Assembly (NCBI GenBank): GCA_017467305.1
Contig: JAFTSM010000070.1
Span: forward strand, 1 to 36,079
Reading direction: 5' to 3'
Source: Candidatus Gastranaerophilales bacterium
Lineage (GTDB): Bacteria; Cyanobacteriota; Vampirovibrionia; Gastranaerophilales; Gastranaerophilaceae
Length of the DNA: 36,079 nucleotides
Shown: positions 15,830-24,621 of the stretch, in pieces
Layout: every line of letters begins with the position of its first letter
Position numbering within the stretch: position 1 is the stretch's first letter
Notes under the pieces: generated by a model
Databases searched by the model: none
What the model was told of the DNA's origin: nothing
Seen by the model: the letters and a program-made list of their open reading frames with translations, nothing else
Position numbers and translations under genes: made by a program

Positions 15830-17456
15830 TACTTCTTTCCAAAATTGTAATTGTATTTATATATTCATTTATAGGTAAAGTTTGTATTGCTTTATTTCTA
15901 TCCATATCGTAAACAACATATTTTAAATCAGCCATATTTGTTATTACTGCCAAGTTAGAATTAGGAACTGGACTAAACGCCTTTGAAAATCCACCAACTG
16001 GCAATTCTTCACTAGTCAATTTATCGTTATTTACATTATATGAATAAACTGTATTATCACCAGCACAAAGAACATATAAATTTTCATCTCTCAAATATAA
16101 ATCAATTGGCTTTTTTCCAATATTTATATCTTTTATACTTGTTGAATATGTTTTAACATCTTTAAGAAGAGAATCCGCTGTTTCCATATTTTCAGCATCA
16201 AAATCGTCAAAATCAGCACTATAGATATCTTCTGTTATACTGTCAACATTTTGCTTCTTATTTTCTTCTTTTCTTTGTTGTTCACGTTTTTTATCTTTTT
16301 TAGTTTTTGTTATTTCTGTATCTTGATATAAATCAAAATAAACTATTCTCAACTGAGGATTTATTCTAGAAATCAAATAAAGCTTATTACTATTTATAAT
16401 TAATTTTGTAGCATTTGGATATTTTGTAACCAATTTATTTGCATACTCATTAGCCAAATCTAAAACATAAATATTAGATGTTTTTATATCCACATAAGCA
16501 ATCTTATTTCCGTCCTTTGAAACAGAAAGTCTTTGAGGAGCACCAACTAATTGAATTTTCTCTTTAATAGACATTGTTGATAAATCAATAACAAATAAAG
16601 CTTCTTCTTGAGCACTTGCGACATATGCCTTACCTCTTGAATCATCAACAACAATTTCAGAAGGTACTGCTGTCAAATCAATTGTTTTTGCAACATATTC
16701 ATTAATAACATCAATAACATCAATATTTTTCTTACCTTGAGTTGCTGCTAATAAATACTTACCACCAACAGCTGGTTTTACATCCTTCATTACACCAGAT
16801 GTTTTTAAGGAATATAAAGGTTCAGATATACTTGATGAATATACTTGCAAATATTCTGTTTGAAAGTTATTTACAAAATACAACTTATCCTTTAACGCAT
16901 TTGGAATTGTATATTTTTCCGTATCTGCAATTCTTTTTCCAGAAGGTAAAGGGGCAGACTTACGTGTAGTTACAAATGTAGACGTTTTTGCACTACCAAT
17001 TAAAGGAACTTTTACATCACCTAAAATACCAGCATAAGTTTCTGGAAGAACAAGCCCTCTAGGAACAACTATATCTTGAGGTAATGTTCCAGTTTTAATC
17101 TCAACTGGCATATTTGGAATATCTCTAATTGATAAAGTATTTTCACCAGTTCTAATAACTTTTAAAAGTGCATAATTGTTATTAAAAAGCACCATATCTG
17201 GTAAATTATCCATAGATTGATTTTCTGGATATGTTTTTATTATATTTAATTTTTCCACATCTTTTGGATAAGCGGGGATTATAGGCAAATACATAACATC
17301 GCTATTATAAACAACAATACCGTCAAAACGCACGGAAGGAACATTCTTTTGTGTTTGAAGAAAAGATTTTACTTCCTTTGGTAATTGAGTAGCTTCTGCT
17401 GACATTAACCCAGTTAACAACAATATAAAACATAATAAAATAGATTTTATTTTCAT
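15819..17456 (-). CDS. Secreted YVTN-type beta-propeller protein
   Basis: A 545-residue exported protein. It has a clear signal peptide (MKIKSILLCFILLLTGLMSAEA, cleavage near AEA), so it should act in the periplasm or at the outer membrane. Repeated strands such as IDVIDVINEYVAKTIDL, PSEIVVDDSRGKAYVAS, ALFVIDLSTMSIKEKIQL and NLYVLCAGDNTVYSYN are typical of YVTN/lactonase-like propellers. A charged insertion (TKKDKKREQQRKEENKK) followed by an acidic stretch interrupts the propeller at about 390-425. I chose ATG 17456 (AGAGGTAGT) over 17483, whose first nine residues spoil the signal. It lies 10 nt after dnaJ, an unusual position for an exported protein. Function unknown. Confidence 0.8.
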   Translation of the reverse strand: MKIKSILLCFILLLTGLMSAEATQLPKEVKSFLQTQKNVPSVRFDGIVVYNSDVMYLPIIPAYPKDVEKLNIIKTYPENQSMDNLPDMVLFNNNYALLKVIRTGENTLSIRDIPNMPVEIKTGTLPQDIVVPRGLVLPETYAGILGDVKVPLIGSAKTSTFVTTRKSAPLPSGKRIADTEKYTIPNALKDKLYFVNNFQTEYLQVYSSSISEPLYSLKTSGVMKDVKPAVGGKYLLAATQGKKNIDVIDVINEYVAKTIDLTAVPSEIVVDDSRGKAYVASAQEEALFVIDLSTMSIKEKIQLVGAPQRLSVSKDGNKIAYVDIKTSNIYVLDLANEYANKLVTKYPNATKLIINSNKLYLISRINPQLRIVYFDLYQDTEITKTKKDKKREQQRKEENKKQNVDSITEDIYSADFDDFDAENMETADSLLKDVKTYSTSIKDINIGKKPIDLYLRDENLYVLCAGDNTVYSYNVNNDKLTSEELPVGGFSKAFSPVPNSNLAVITNMADLKYVVYDMDRNKAIQTLPINEYINTITILERSNGK

Positions 17457-17466
17457 ACTACCTCTA

Positions 17467-18600
17467 TTAATTGTGAAGTACATTCTTCATTTTATCAATG
17501 AATTTAGAAGAAGGCTTTTTGTTACGATTAATTTCAAAAAGTTTCTTATATAAATTCTTCTCATCTTGAGATAAATTTTGAGGTGTTTTTATTTTTACTA
17601 CAAAGTTATGATTTCCTCTTCTAGATGTATTTCCTAAATTTGGAACACCGGCACCTTTTAAAGTTAATATTTTATCATTTTCAACTCCTGCTGGAATTAC
17701 TAATTCTTTTTTACCGTCAAGAGTATCTACTTCAATAGTATCGCCCAATGCTGCTTGAGGGAATGATACTTCAACAGTAGAATAGATATCAAAACCATCA
17801 CGTTTAAATTCTTTGTGTTCTTTAACATAAATCACAACAATTAAATCACCAGTTCTACCACCATTCTTACCGCAGTTACCTTCGTTAGCCAAACCAATTC
17901 TTGAACCATTATTAACACCAGCTGGAATATTAATGGTAAGTTTTCTTTCAACTTCTAAACGTCCATCACCACCACATTTTTTACAAGGGTTAACGTTGAC
18001 TTTACCTGTACCATTACATTTTGGGCAAGTCGTAATTTGTCTAAAGCTTCCTAAAGGAGTATTTGTAACTTGTTGAACTCTACCAGTACCACCACAAGTA
18101 GGACAAGTTTCCGGTTTAGAACCTTTACTTGCACCAGTACCATTACATTCATCACAAGTTTCCAAATGTGATATTTTAACTTCTTTTTTAACACCAAAAA
18201 CAGCTTCTTCAAATTCTATTTGAAGATTTAACCTTAAATCGGCACCATTTTGAGGACTGTTTGGATTTGTAGCGTTTCCGCCAAAACCACCAAAGCCACC
18301 AAAACCTCCAAAGAAACTTTCAAAGATGTCATTTAAATCACCAAAACCACCATCAAATGGGCCAGATGTATTAAAACCAGCATCTTTTAAACCGTCTTCA
18401 CCATAGCGGTCATAAGTTGCACGTTTATTATCATCCATTAATGTTTCATACGCTTTACCCAATTCCTTAAATTTTTCTGTAGCATCAGGTGCTTTATTAA
18501 CGTCTGGGTGGTATTGTCTTGCTTTTTTTCTAAAAGCAGATTTTATTTCATCTTTAGTTGCATTTTTATCAACGCCTAATATCTCGTAAAAATCACTCAT
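17467..18600 (-). CDS. dnaJ: Chaperone protein DnaJ
   Basis: Hsp40 co-chaperone that delivers unfolded proteins to DnaK and stimulates its ATPase. The 377 residues have the complete type I layout: J domain with HPD at 31-33, a Gly/Phe-rich segment (ESFFGGFGGFGGFGG), four zinc-finger repeats (CDECNGTG, CPTCGGTG, CPKCNGTG, CKKCGGDG) and the C-terminal substrate-binding domains. ATG 18600 begins the canonical MSDFYEILGV and has AAGAAGAG before it; the longer reading from TTG 18618 is less likely. It lies 27 nt after grpE. dnaK is not in this window, which departs from the common grpE-dnaK-dnaJ order. Confidence 0.98.
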   Translation of the reverse strand: MSDFYEILGVDKNATKDEIKSAFRKKARQYHPDVNKAPDATEKFKELGKAYETLMDDNKRATYDRYGEDGLKDAGFNTSGPFDGGFGDLNDIFESFFGGFGGFGGFGGNATNPNSPQNGADLRLNLQIEFEEAVFGVKKEVKISHLETCDECNGTGASKGSKPETCPTCGGTGRVQQVTNTPLGSFRQITTCPKCNGTGKVNVNPCKKCGGDGRLEVERKLTINIPAGVNNGSRIGLANEGNCGKNGGRTGDLIVVIYVKEHKEFKRDGFDIYSTVEVSFPQAALGDTIEVDTLDGKKELVIPAGVENDKILTLKGAGVPNLGNTSRRGNHNFVVKIKTPQNLSQDEKNLYKKLFEINRNKKPSSKFIDKMKNVLHN

Positions 18601-18627
18601 TCTCTTCTTATCTTTCAACTAATGTAA

Positions 18628-19272
18628 TTATTGTTTTACAGCTACAGCAACCATTGCTGGTCTTAAAACTTTCTCGCCTAACTTATAACCCTTTTGAAGT
18701 TCTTTTATAACTGTATCTTCAGGATGTTCATCTGTTGGTGTTTGCATAACTGCTTCGTGAACATTAGGGTCAAATTGTTCACCAACACATTTAATTTGTT
18801 CCAAACCAAGCTTTGTTAATGAGTCCATTAACTGTTTATTTAATACTTGGAATGTTTCCTTCATTTTGTCTAAATCTTCAATTTTATCAACCATTGTCAA
18901 AGCTCTATCAAAGTTATCAACAACTTCTAGCACTTTTTTCATACATTCTTCGGCGCCATATTTTAATAGTGCTTCTCTCTCTTGAGCTTGTCTTTTTCTA
19001 TAGTTTTCAAAATCAGCGGCAAGTCTTAAATATTGATTATTTAAATTATCTAAAGCTAATTTTAATTTTTCTGCCTCTGTCTCATTTGTTTCTTCAACAG
19101 CTTCTTCTTGAACTGCTTCTTCTGCATTTTCAGTTTCTTCTACAATTTCTTGATTTTCTTGTTCTGCTTCTTTTATTTCATCAGTCATCGTGTTTTCACT
19201 ATCTCCCTTATTGTCTTTATTACTTACAAAAGGATTTCCTTTATTTAATTTATTTTCAAAAAAATTTTTCAT
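18628..19272 (-). CDS. grpE: Nucleotide exchange factor GrpE
   Basis: Exchanges ADP for ATP on DnaK. The 214 residues begin with an acidic, low-complexity arm of about 65 residues (EEAVQEEAVEETNE), then the long dimerising helix (NLNNQYLRLAADFENYRKR) and the beta domain (EQFDPNVHEAVMQ, GYKLGEKVLRPAMVAV), all diagnostic. It is the first gene of the grpE-dnaJ-propeller-methyltransferase-nadK-recN series. TAGGGA precedes the ATG. I saw no CIRCE element and no hrcA upstream, so control of this heat-shock pair must be by another route. Confidence 0.97.
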   Translation of the reverse strand: MKNFFENKLNKGNPFVSNKDNKGDSENTMTDEIKEAEQENQEIVEETENAEEAVQEEAVEETNETEAEKLKLALDNLNNQYLRLAADFENYRKRQAQEREALLKYGAEECMKKVLEVVDNFDRALTMVDKIEDLDKMKETFQVLNKQLMDSLTKLGLEQIKCVGEQFDPNVHEAVMQTPTDEHPEDTVIKELQKGYKLGEKVLRPAMVAVAVKQ

Positions 19273-19367
19273 ATATCCCTACACTCTTCCCTTTATATAA
19301 TTATAAAATATGAATCTTTTTACTCAATAGATATTAATTTTTTCTTAACTTTTCATACAAAAATCAG

Positions 19368-19395
19368 TTGTTCTAATTCTAAAAAAGGGTATAAT
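19368..19395 (+). promoter_or_regulatory. Promoter of the GNAT-like gene
   Basis: TTGTTC (19368-19373), a 16-base spacer and TATAAT (19390-19395). The predicted start of transcription is only about 14 nt from the ATG, giving a very short leader with AGGAAC as ribosome-binding site. Confidence 0.5.
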
Positions 19396-19415
19396 TATAA
19401 TATAGGAACTAGTTT

Positions 19416-20411
19416 ATGGCTAAGATAAAAAAAATAAGCTATAGTGATATTCTGCACGTTAAAAAGTTGATTTCTGTTGTTTGTAGCGATTCAGCTATGA
19501 GCTATAGACGATTATTCTTTTTATCTGTTCCTACAACTCATTTACAAAATTTGGTTTACAGTGTTCATTTTAGAAAACACCCAGAAACCTATGTTGCATT
19601 TGATACAAAAGATAACCTAAAAGGCGTTATTACAGTTAAAGCACAACACGGTAATCCATATAAATGGCAAATTAAAAGACTATTTTTAGATAAAAACTCT
19701 CACGAAGAAGGCAAACAATTAATTGAATATATCATTGCAAAATTTGGTGCAAGAGGTGTTGATACATTCTATGTATCAGTTGACGATACTCAAACAGAAT
19801 TAATAGACCTTTTTGTTAAAGGTTGTGGTTTTAGATTCTGTTCAACTGAAGCTCTTTGGTCAGTTTCAAACGTTAACTTTCTTATCGACAAAGTCGATGA
19901 CAAAATCTTCAAACATTTTAAAAATTCTGATGAAGAAAAAGCAGCAGAACTCTTTAATGACAATTTGATTACTCACTATAAGTATTCTCTTTCTAAAGAA
20001 AAAGAAGAATTTAGAGAAAACCTTTTAAAAGGTATCGGAGAAGAAACCGATTTTAAATACATTATTGAAGATGAAAATACTGGTGTTTTAAAATCCTTCT
20101 TAGAGATTAAAACGTTAGATAATAAAAACTACTTTTTAGATGCAATAATTCCACCACAATATTTTGACTTATATCCAATGATTTTATCTTTTGCAGTCAA
20201 AAAAATCATCAAAAGAAATAAGAACTTCAAACTATACATAAAAAATAGAAAATACCTACAAGGCGGAGAATTATTAGAAAACTTCTTTAAAGAAAATCGT
20301 TTTGAACTATTACAAAACAATGCGATTTTAGTAAGAGACTTTTTCAAAACTGTAAAAGAAGAAGCTAAAGGGTTTAATAGTGCAGTAGTATTTAGCGGAT
20401 TTGAAATTTAA
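19416..20411 (+). CDS. GNAT-like acetyltransferase-fold protein
   Basis: A 331-residue soluble protein whose first half resembles the GNAT fold: a helical N-terminus, then strands TYVAFDTKDNLKGVITVKAQ, the basic strand KWQIKRLFLDKNSHEEGKQL (the acetyl-CoA-loop region, though the usual R/Q-x-x-G-x-G/A is not clear) and DTFYVSVDDTQTELIDLFVKGCGFRFC, typical of GNAT motif B. The second half may be a degenerate second copy (TGVLKSFLEIKTLD, ELLENFFKENRFELLQNNA). The substrate is unknown and catalytic activity uncertain. It has its own promoter, and its stop codon overlaps that of the convergent radical SAM gene. Confidence 0.7.
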   Translation: MAKIKKISYSDILHVKKLISVVCSDSAMSYRRLFFLSVPTTHLQNLVYSVHFRKHPETYVAFDTKDNLKGVITVKAQHGNPYKWQIKRLFLDKNSHEEGKQLIEYIIAKFGARGVDTFYVSVDDTQTELIDLFVKGCGFRFCSTEALWSVSNVNFLIDKVDDKIFKHFKNSDEEKAAELFNDNLITHYKYSLSKEKEEFRENLLKGIGEETDFKYIIEDENTGVLKSFLEIKTLDNKNYFLDAIIPPQYFDLYPMILSFAVKKIIKRNKNFKLYIKNRKYLQGGELLENFFKENRFELLQNNAILVRDFFKTVKEEAKGFNSAVVFSGFEI

Positions 20412-21394
20412 TCACCTACTAAATATCTTGCTCTATCACAAATTTCAAGACGATAGAAGTTCATATCTTTTGATTTTTGTACAACATATTTTAATAGCTC
20501 AACTATTCTTTCATCTGGCTTATCATTTCTATATTTAGTAAGCCAACTATTTTCAATATCAATAACAATTATTCCAATATTGTTTTCTTTATTGAATTTT
20601 AGCCAATTATCAATTTCTACCTTTGTATCATTAACTTCTGGAATAATAATATATTTACTAATAACATTGAAGGATTTTTTCTGTGCTTTAGAATATTTCT
20701 TTAAATTTTTGCAAACAGTATCATAAAAATCCACTTGTTTTATTTTTTTATACATTTCTCTTGAAGAACTATCAATAGAAATAACAACAGAGAGCTGACC
20801 AGTAGAAATACCTTTTTCTATCATTTTTGAATATTTTATGCCAGAAGATGGAACTCTCATATTTGAAAAACCATTTTTAAGGAACAAATCAATAAGCTTA
20901 TCAAACTCTGGCAATATTGTAGGTTCACCACCACCAAAGCCGATAGCACCACCCGTTCTTATAATTTTTTTATCGAACATATCTTTGATAATAGGATATA
21001 TATCATATGTTTTAAGCTTGTTATATCCTTTTTTATCTTCCTCTGTATAACAATAAGTACAAGCACAATTACACTTTGTAAAATGGTCAAAAATTATGCT
21101 ATCAATATAATTTTCCTGTAACCATTCTTTTTCTTCTAGAAAAACACATCCAACACAACCAGGAACAGTATTTCCAGATTTCTGCACGTTTCTGTATTCA
21201 TTTTTTATTTTAAAAAACTTATCCCAATCGATTTTTGAACCCTTATAATTTTCAAAAATCATTGAATTTCCACCACCAGGCGCACTCATATAACAGCAAA
21301 GCTTAACGTTAGAGCCATAAACACCATTATCAAAACAAACGCCAGACTCTAACCATTTACAACTAATATATCTTTCTCGTTTAACTTCGCCCAT
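20408..21394 (-). CDS. Radical SAM protein with extra N-terminal cysteines
   Basis: A 328-residue radical SAM enzyme of unknown substrate. The cluster motif is Cys108-NCA-Cys112-TY-Cys115, followed by GFGGGEPTI, which contacts the SAM amino group, and VVISIDSSSREMYKKIK. Before the core, Cys12, Cys20, Cys33, Cys34, Cys80 and Cys83 (KLCCYMS, PGCVGCVF) could bind an auxiliary cluster. It has no C-terminal SPASM domain. It begins 7 nt after the stop of the other radical SAM gene, so the two are probably co-expressed. Its stop codon overlaps that of the GNAT gene on the other strand. Confidence 0.88.
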   Translation of the reverse strand: MGEVKRERYISCKWLESGVCFDNGVYGSNVKLCCYMSAPGGGNSMIFENYKGSKIDWDKFFKIKNEYRNVQKSGNTVPGCVGCVFLEEKEWLQENYIDSIIFDHFTKCNCACTYCYTEEDKKGYNKLKTYDIYPIIKDMFDKKIIRTGGAIGFGGGEPTILPEFDKLIDLFLKNGFSNMRVPSSGIKYSKMIEKGISTGQLSVVISIDSSSREMYKKIKQVDFYDTVCKNLKKYSKAQKKSFNVISKYIIIPEVNDTKVEIDNWLKFNKENNIGIIVIDIENSWLTKYRNDKPDERIVELLKYVVQKSKDMNFYRLEICDRARYLVGD

Positions 21395-21401
21395 ATTTTC
21401 C

Positions 21402-22376
21402 TTATTTAAAGTTACAATTCAAAAGCCTACAATTCATTTTACAATTTAAAATATGCTCACGAACTTCATCAGCTTCTTGGCTGTACCATAAGTCTTGAGG
21501 CAAACTGTGTTTCAAATTACCAATAGGTTTCATACAAAAACATATTCTACAGTTACCATATGGGTCAATAGCAAAATTATTTTCGCCCACCATACATTGA
21601 ATATTTTGAATTTCATCTGGCGTATCAATTAAAACTTTAAACGCTTTTAATTGTGGATAACCATTACAAATTGGATAACCTTCATTTTTCAATTGTATCA
21701 TTTCATCAATAGCTTCTAAGGCGGCTGTTTTAGTATCTTTACCATAAATTTGGCTATCCGTATCAACAGCCATTGAAAAAGCATCACCATTATCCATTAG
21801 TTGATAACTAACACCAATCCCTTCTATTTTACAAAATTCAGCAATCGATCTAATTTCAGATAAATTTGTAGGCATTACTACAGTCGAAAGAAATATATTT
21901 TTCCACTTATGACCACTTCTATGTTTATTCATAAAATTCAAATTTTGAATTGAGTCCATAGTCCGTTGAAAGGCATCATCTCTTCCTCTCGAAGCATTAT
22001 GAATATTCGGATTTTGAACAGAATTTAATGAGAAAGTAATATTTGTAAATGCCGAATTTAAAACTTGTTCCAATTTATTAGGAAGTGCCAAACCATTAGT
22101 AACAACATTTACTGTATCACCCAAATCCGCAGCATATTGTGCCATTTCAAAAATATCATCTCTAATAAATGGTTCACCACCAGAAATTATAAATTGATAA
22201 TTCCCCATCCAGTTATGCAAATTATACAAAATTTGTTTCCACTCAGATAGAGTCAACTCCTCTTCCATTTTTGAAGAAGGAGTTTTCCAACCATTACAAG
22301 TTATACATCTAGATTGGCAACGTTCCGTATTATTAAACGAAAAAGATATTGGTTTTTTATCTCGTGCCATTACCAT
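21402..22376 (-). CDS. Radical SAM protein with SPASM-like C-terminal cysteines
   Basis: A 324-residue radical SAM protein. Cys20-QSR-Cys24-IT-Cys27 binds the SAM cluster, and FIISGGEPFIRDD and VNVVTNGLAL follow as in the AdoMet barrel. The C-terminal part (DPYGNCRICFCMKPIGNL, then CKMNCRLLNC) resembles a SPASM or twitch domain holding auxiliary clusters, common in peptide-modifying enzymes and in some small-molecule enzymes. I found no precursor-peptide gene near it. It starts 2 nt after the GGDEF gene stop at ATG 22376 (ATG 22370 is also possible) and precedes the second radical SAM gene. Confidence 0.88.
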   Translation of the reverse strand: MVMARDKKPISFSFNNTERCQSRCITCNGWKTPSSKMEEELTLSEWKQILYNLHNWMGNYQFIISGGEPFIRDDIFEMAQYAADLGDTVNVVTNGLALPNKLEQVLNSAFTNITFSLNSVQNPNIHNASRGRDDAFQRTMDSIQNLNFMNKHRSGHKWKNIFLSTVVMPTNLSEIRSIAEFCKIEGIGVSYQLMDNGDAFSMAVDTDSQIYGKDTKTAALEAIDEMIQLKNEGYPICNGYPQLKAFKVLIDTPDEIQNIQCMVGENNFAIDPYGNCRICFCMKPIGNLKHSLPQDLWYSQEADEVREHILNCKMNCRLLNCNFK

Positions 22377-22378
22377 TA

Positions 22379-23257
22379 TTAGTATTCCAAATTAACTTGA
22401 GAGAATAAAACAATTTTGTTTTTGCCACGCTTCTTTGCATTATATAAAGCATGTTCTGCATATCTAATTAAAGAGTTAGCATTTTCATCAACCTCTTTCA
22501 TATATGGGTATGCAGCGATACCTCCAGAAATTTTAACTGGATGTCTTTCTTCTTCACCAGCTGGGATAAATGACATTCTTTCAACATCACGTCTAAATCT
22601 TTCAGCAAAAATAAATGCGTTTTCTTCAGTAGTATCTGGAAGAATAACCATAAATTCTTCATCACCATAACGAGTAACAACATCCTCTTTTCTTGCTAGA
22701 TTTGCTAACATTTCTGCAACCTTCTTCAGAAGAACATCACCCCATTCATAGCCATACATATCATTTACAACTTTAAAGAAATCTAAGTCAAACAATATAC
22801 AAGAAACAGTTGTGCCATATCTTTTTGCACGAGACATTTCTGATTCTAATCTTTCAAGCAAGAACTTACGGTTATGTAAACCTGTCAAATCATCTGTTGT
22901 AGAAATATTACTAATTTTATCCTTCAATTCTTTTATTTTAATTAGATTTTTTAATCTTACAGATAATTCATACTTTTCAACTGGGGAAACAATATAATCA
23001 AATGCTTCACCTCTTATTGTTAGGTTTTGAGGTATTTCATCCGCAATAACCAAAACTGGAACCGGAAACTTCATAACCATTGAAATATCTTTTAGTTTAT
23101 CCATTGCCATATCAGCAACAGCAATTGCCACTTCTTCTTTATCAATTTCTTTTATTTCATCAGCACTCTTAATAACAACTTCAAAATCAGTGACATCTTG
23201 ACACAAAGCTTGAAGTTCAGCACCATTTCCGTCTGTATAAATAACTAGATTACTCAT
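22379..23257 (-). CDS. GGDEF-domain protein with receiver-like N-terminus (variant GDEEF motif)
   Basis: A 292-residue protein. Residues 1-105 look like a response-regulator receiver fold (VAIAVADMAM, PVPVLVIADE, FDYIVSPVEKYEL), but the clear phospho-acceptor Asp context is weak. The GGDEF domain starts at DDLTGLHNRKFL (122-133). Its signature is RYGDEEF (GDEEF at 198-202) in place of GGDEF/GGEEF, so the second Gly is Asp. The inhibitory site R189-KE-D192 is intact, as is FDLDFFKVVND. It may be a weak cyclase or a c-di-GMP-binding effector. It is the first gene of an operon with two radical SAM genes, an unusual partnership. Confidence 0.85.
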   Translation of the reverse strand: MSNLVIYTDGNGAELQALCQDVTDFEVVIKSADEIKEIDKEEVAIAVADMAMDKLKDISMVMKFPVPVLVIADEIPQNLTIRGEAFDYIVSPVEKYELSVRLKNLIKIKELKDKISNISTTDDLTGLHNRKFLLERLESEMSRAKRYGTTVSCILFDLDFFKVVNDMYGYEWGDVLLKKVAEMLANLARKEDVVTRYGDEEFMVILPDTTEENAFIFAERFRRDVERMSFIPAGEEERHPVKISGGIAAYPYMKEVDENANSLIRYAEHALYNAKKRGKNKIVLFSQVNLEY

Positions 23258-23344
23258 CGAAATACCCTTTCATTTGTTTTATTATTTTAGCAAATTTCTC
23301 AAAAAAGTTAAATATTCAAATATTTGTTGCATAATTTAACAAAA

Positions 23345-23374
23345 TTGATGAAAACAACAAAAGTATAATATAAT
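23345..23374 (+). promoter_or_regulatory. Promoter of the serine hydrolase gene
   Basis: TTGATG (23345-23350), an 18-base spacer and TATAAT (23369-23374). Overlapping TATAAT copies lie at 23364-23369 and 23376-23381, so the exact start site is ambiguous. Confidence 0.45.
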
Positions 23375-23396
23375 TTATAATGTAGGAGGGATTGTT

Positions 23397-24551
23397 TTGC
23401 CGAAGCAGAGCTATAAATACAATACTGCATCTAATATGTATACTTCTGTATACGAGCAATATTATTTTAAAAACACTCCTAAAAAAGTAAAACCAATTAG
23501 AAGAACAAAAAAGAAAAAAAGTGCTTCTAAAATAAAAACTTTATTTTTTACAATATGTTTTATCCTACTTTTGTTTTACATTTTACCTTTTTCATTCAAG
23601 AATTTTGTAGCAGATACTGTAAAAATAAATGCAAAAACAATTTTAAATGTTGATTATCATCATTTAATGTATCCAACACAGAGTTATCTAAATAAAGATT
23701 TATTCTTAGGCAAATACATTATAAAAGAAGCAGAATACAAAAATTCTATAATGATTGATATTCCAGAAACTGGAGAAAGAAAAGGTCTAAAAAATAGACT
23801 TTTGGCATTGGCAAATGAATACTCAAAAATAGAACCTTCTGTTTATGTATGGGAATATGGTGGAAGAACATTTGTTGATATAAATGCTGATAAACCATAT
23901 CCCGCAGCTAGCATAATAAAATTACCAGTTTTAATAGAAATGTTTAGAGAAATAGAAGCTGGAAAGTTTTCACTGTATGACAAAATGGTACTAGAAGATT
24001 TTTATAGAGCATCTGGTTCTGGCAAGCTTCAGTATTCACAAGGTGGAAGAGCTCACACTATGGATTATTTAGCCAAAATAATGATAGAAAATTCTGACAA
24101 CTCTTCTACAAATATGATTATTTCAAAAATTGGTGGTATGCACGAAGTCAACAAGGCAATGAAAAGGTGGGGATTAAAAACAACTCACATAAACACTTGG
24201 CTTCCAGATTTAGATGGTACAAACATTACAACAGCTAGAGAATTAGCCAAAATGCTATACAACATAGATACAACAAATATTGTATCTAATACATCCAAAA
24301 GACACATGGCAGATTATCTAGGTCACGTTAAGAATAATAGACTTCTTCAAGCAGGTTTACCTTCTGATGCACTTTTGTTACACAAAACTGGTGATATAGG
24401 TGATATGCTTGGCGATGCTGGACTTGTAAAAACAGCTAATGGTAAAAAATACATAGTTGCAATTCTAGCAAAAAGACCTTATAACAACCGTCAAGGTAAG
24501 GACTTTATAGTAAAAGCCTCTGAAATAATTTACAATAATATTTCTATGTAA
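23397..24551 (+). CDS. Membrane-anchored serine hydrolase of the class A beta-lactamase / PBP fold
   Basis: A 384-residue protein with a basic cytoplasmic tail of 45 residues (RRTKKKKSASK), one membrane helix at about 47-64, and a periplasmic domain. Active-site motifs of the penicillin-recognising fold are present: Ser172-II-Lys175 (PAASIIKLP), Ser233-Asp-Asn (ENSDNSST) and Lys330-Thr-Gly (HKTGD). In the omega-loop region the sequence is TWLPDLDGTN, so the deacylating Glu of class A beta-lactamases (Glu166) appears absent. A cell-wall role is therefore more likely than antibiotic hydrolysis. The TTG start is well supported by AGGAGGG 6 nt upstream. Confidence 0.85.
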   Translation: MPKQSYKYNTASNMYTSVYEQYYFKNTPKKVKPIRRTKKKKSASKIKTLFFTICFILLLFYILPFSFKNFVADTVKINAKTILNVDYHHLMYPTQSYLNKDLFLGKYIIKEAEYKNSIMIDIPETGERKGLKNRLLALANEYSKIEPSVYVWEYGGRTFVDINADKPYPAASIIKLPVLIEMFREIEAGKFSLYDKMVLEDFYRASGSGKLQYSQGGRAHTMDYLAKIMIENSDNSSTNMIISKIGGMHEVNKAMKRWGLKTTHINTWLPDLDGTNITTARELAKMLYNIDTTNIVSNTSKRHMADYLGHVKNNRLLQAGLPSDALLLHKTGDIGDMLGDAGLVKTANGKKYIVAILAKRPYNNRQGKDFIVKASEIIYNNISM

Positions 24552-24591
24552 CAATACTTATCATAAAAGGCAAATTTTTATTTGTTTTTCT

Positions 24592-24620
24592 GTTATAATT
24601 GTCACAGAAACAATTATAAC
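24592..24620 (+). promoter_or_regulatory. Inverted repeat abutting the symporter start codon
   Basis: GTTATAATTGT (24592-24602) and ACAATTATAAC (24610-24620) are perfect 11-base arms around CACAGAA. The left arm contains TATAAT (24594-24599), and the right arm ends 1 nt before the ATG where a ribosome-binding site should be. It may be an operator or an RNA hairpin controlling translation. Confidence 0.5.
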
Positions 24621-24621
24621 T

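Noticed and set aside
18813-19313. 166-codon plus-strand frame antisense to grpE
   Set aside because: Leu/Phe/Tyr-rich product of the complementary strand of an acidic GrpE; not a real gene.
19273-19415. CIRCE heat-shock operator before grpE
   Set aside because: No TTAGCACTC/GAGTGCTAA inverted repeat is present, and no hrcA gene is adjacent.
24567-24589. Terminator after the serine hydrolase gene
   Set aside because: Only five Watson-Crick pairs plus two G-T pairs before a short T-run; too weak to call.
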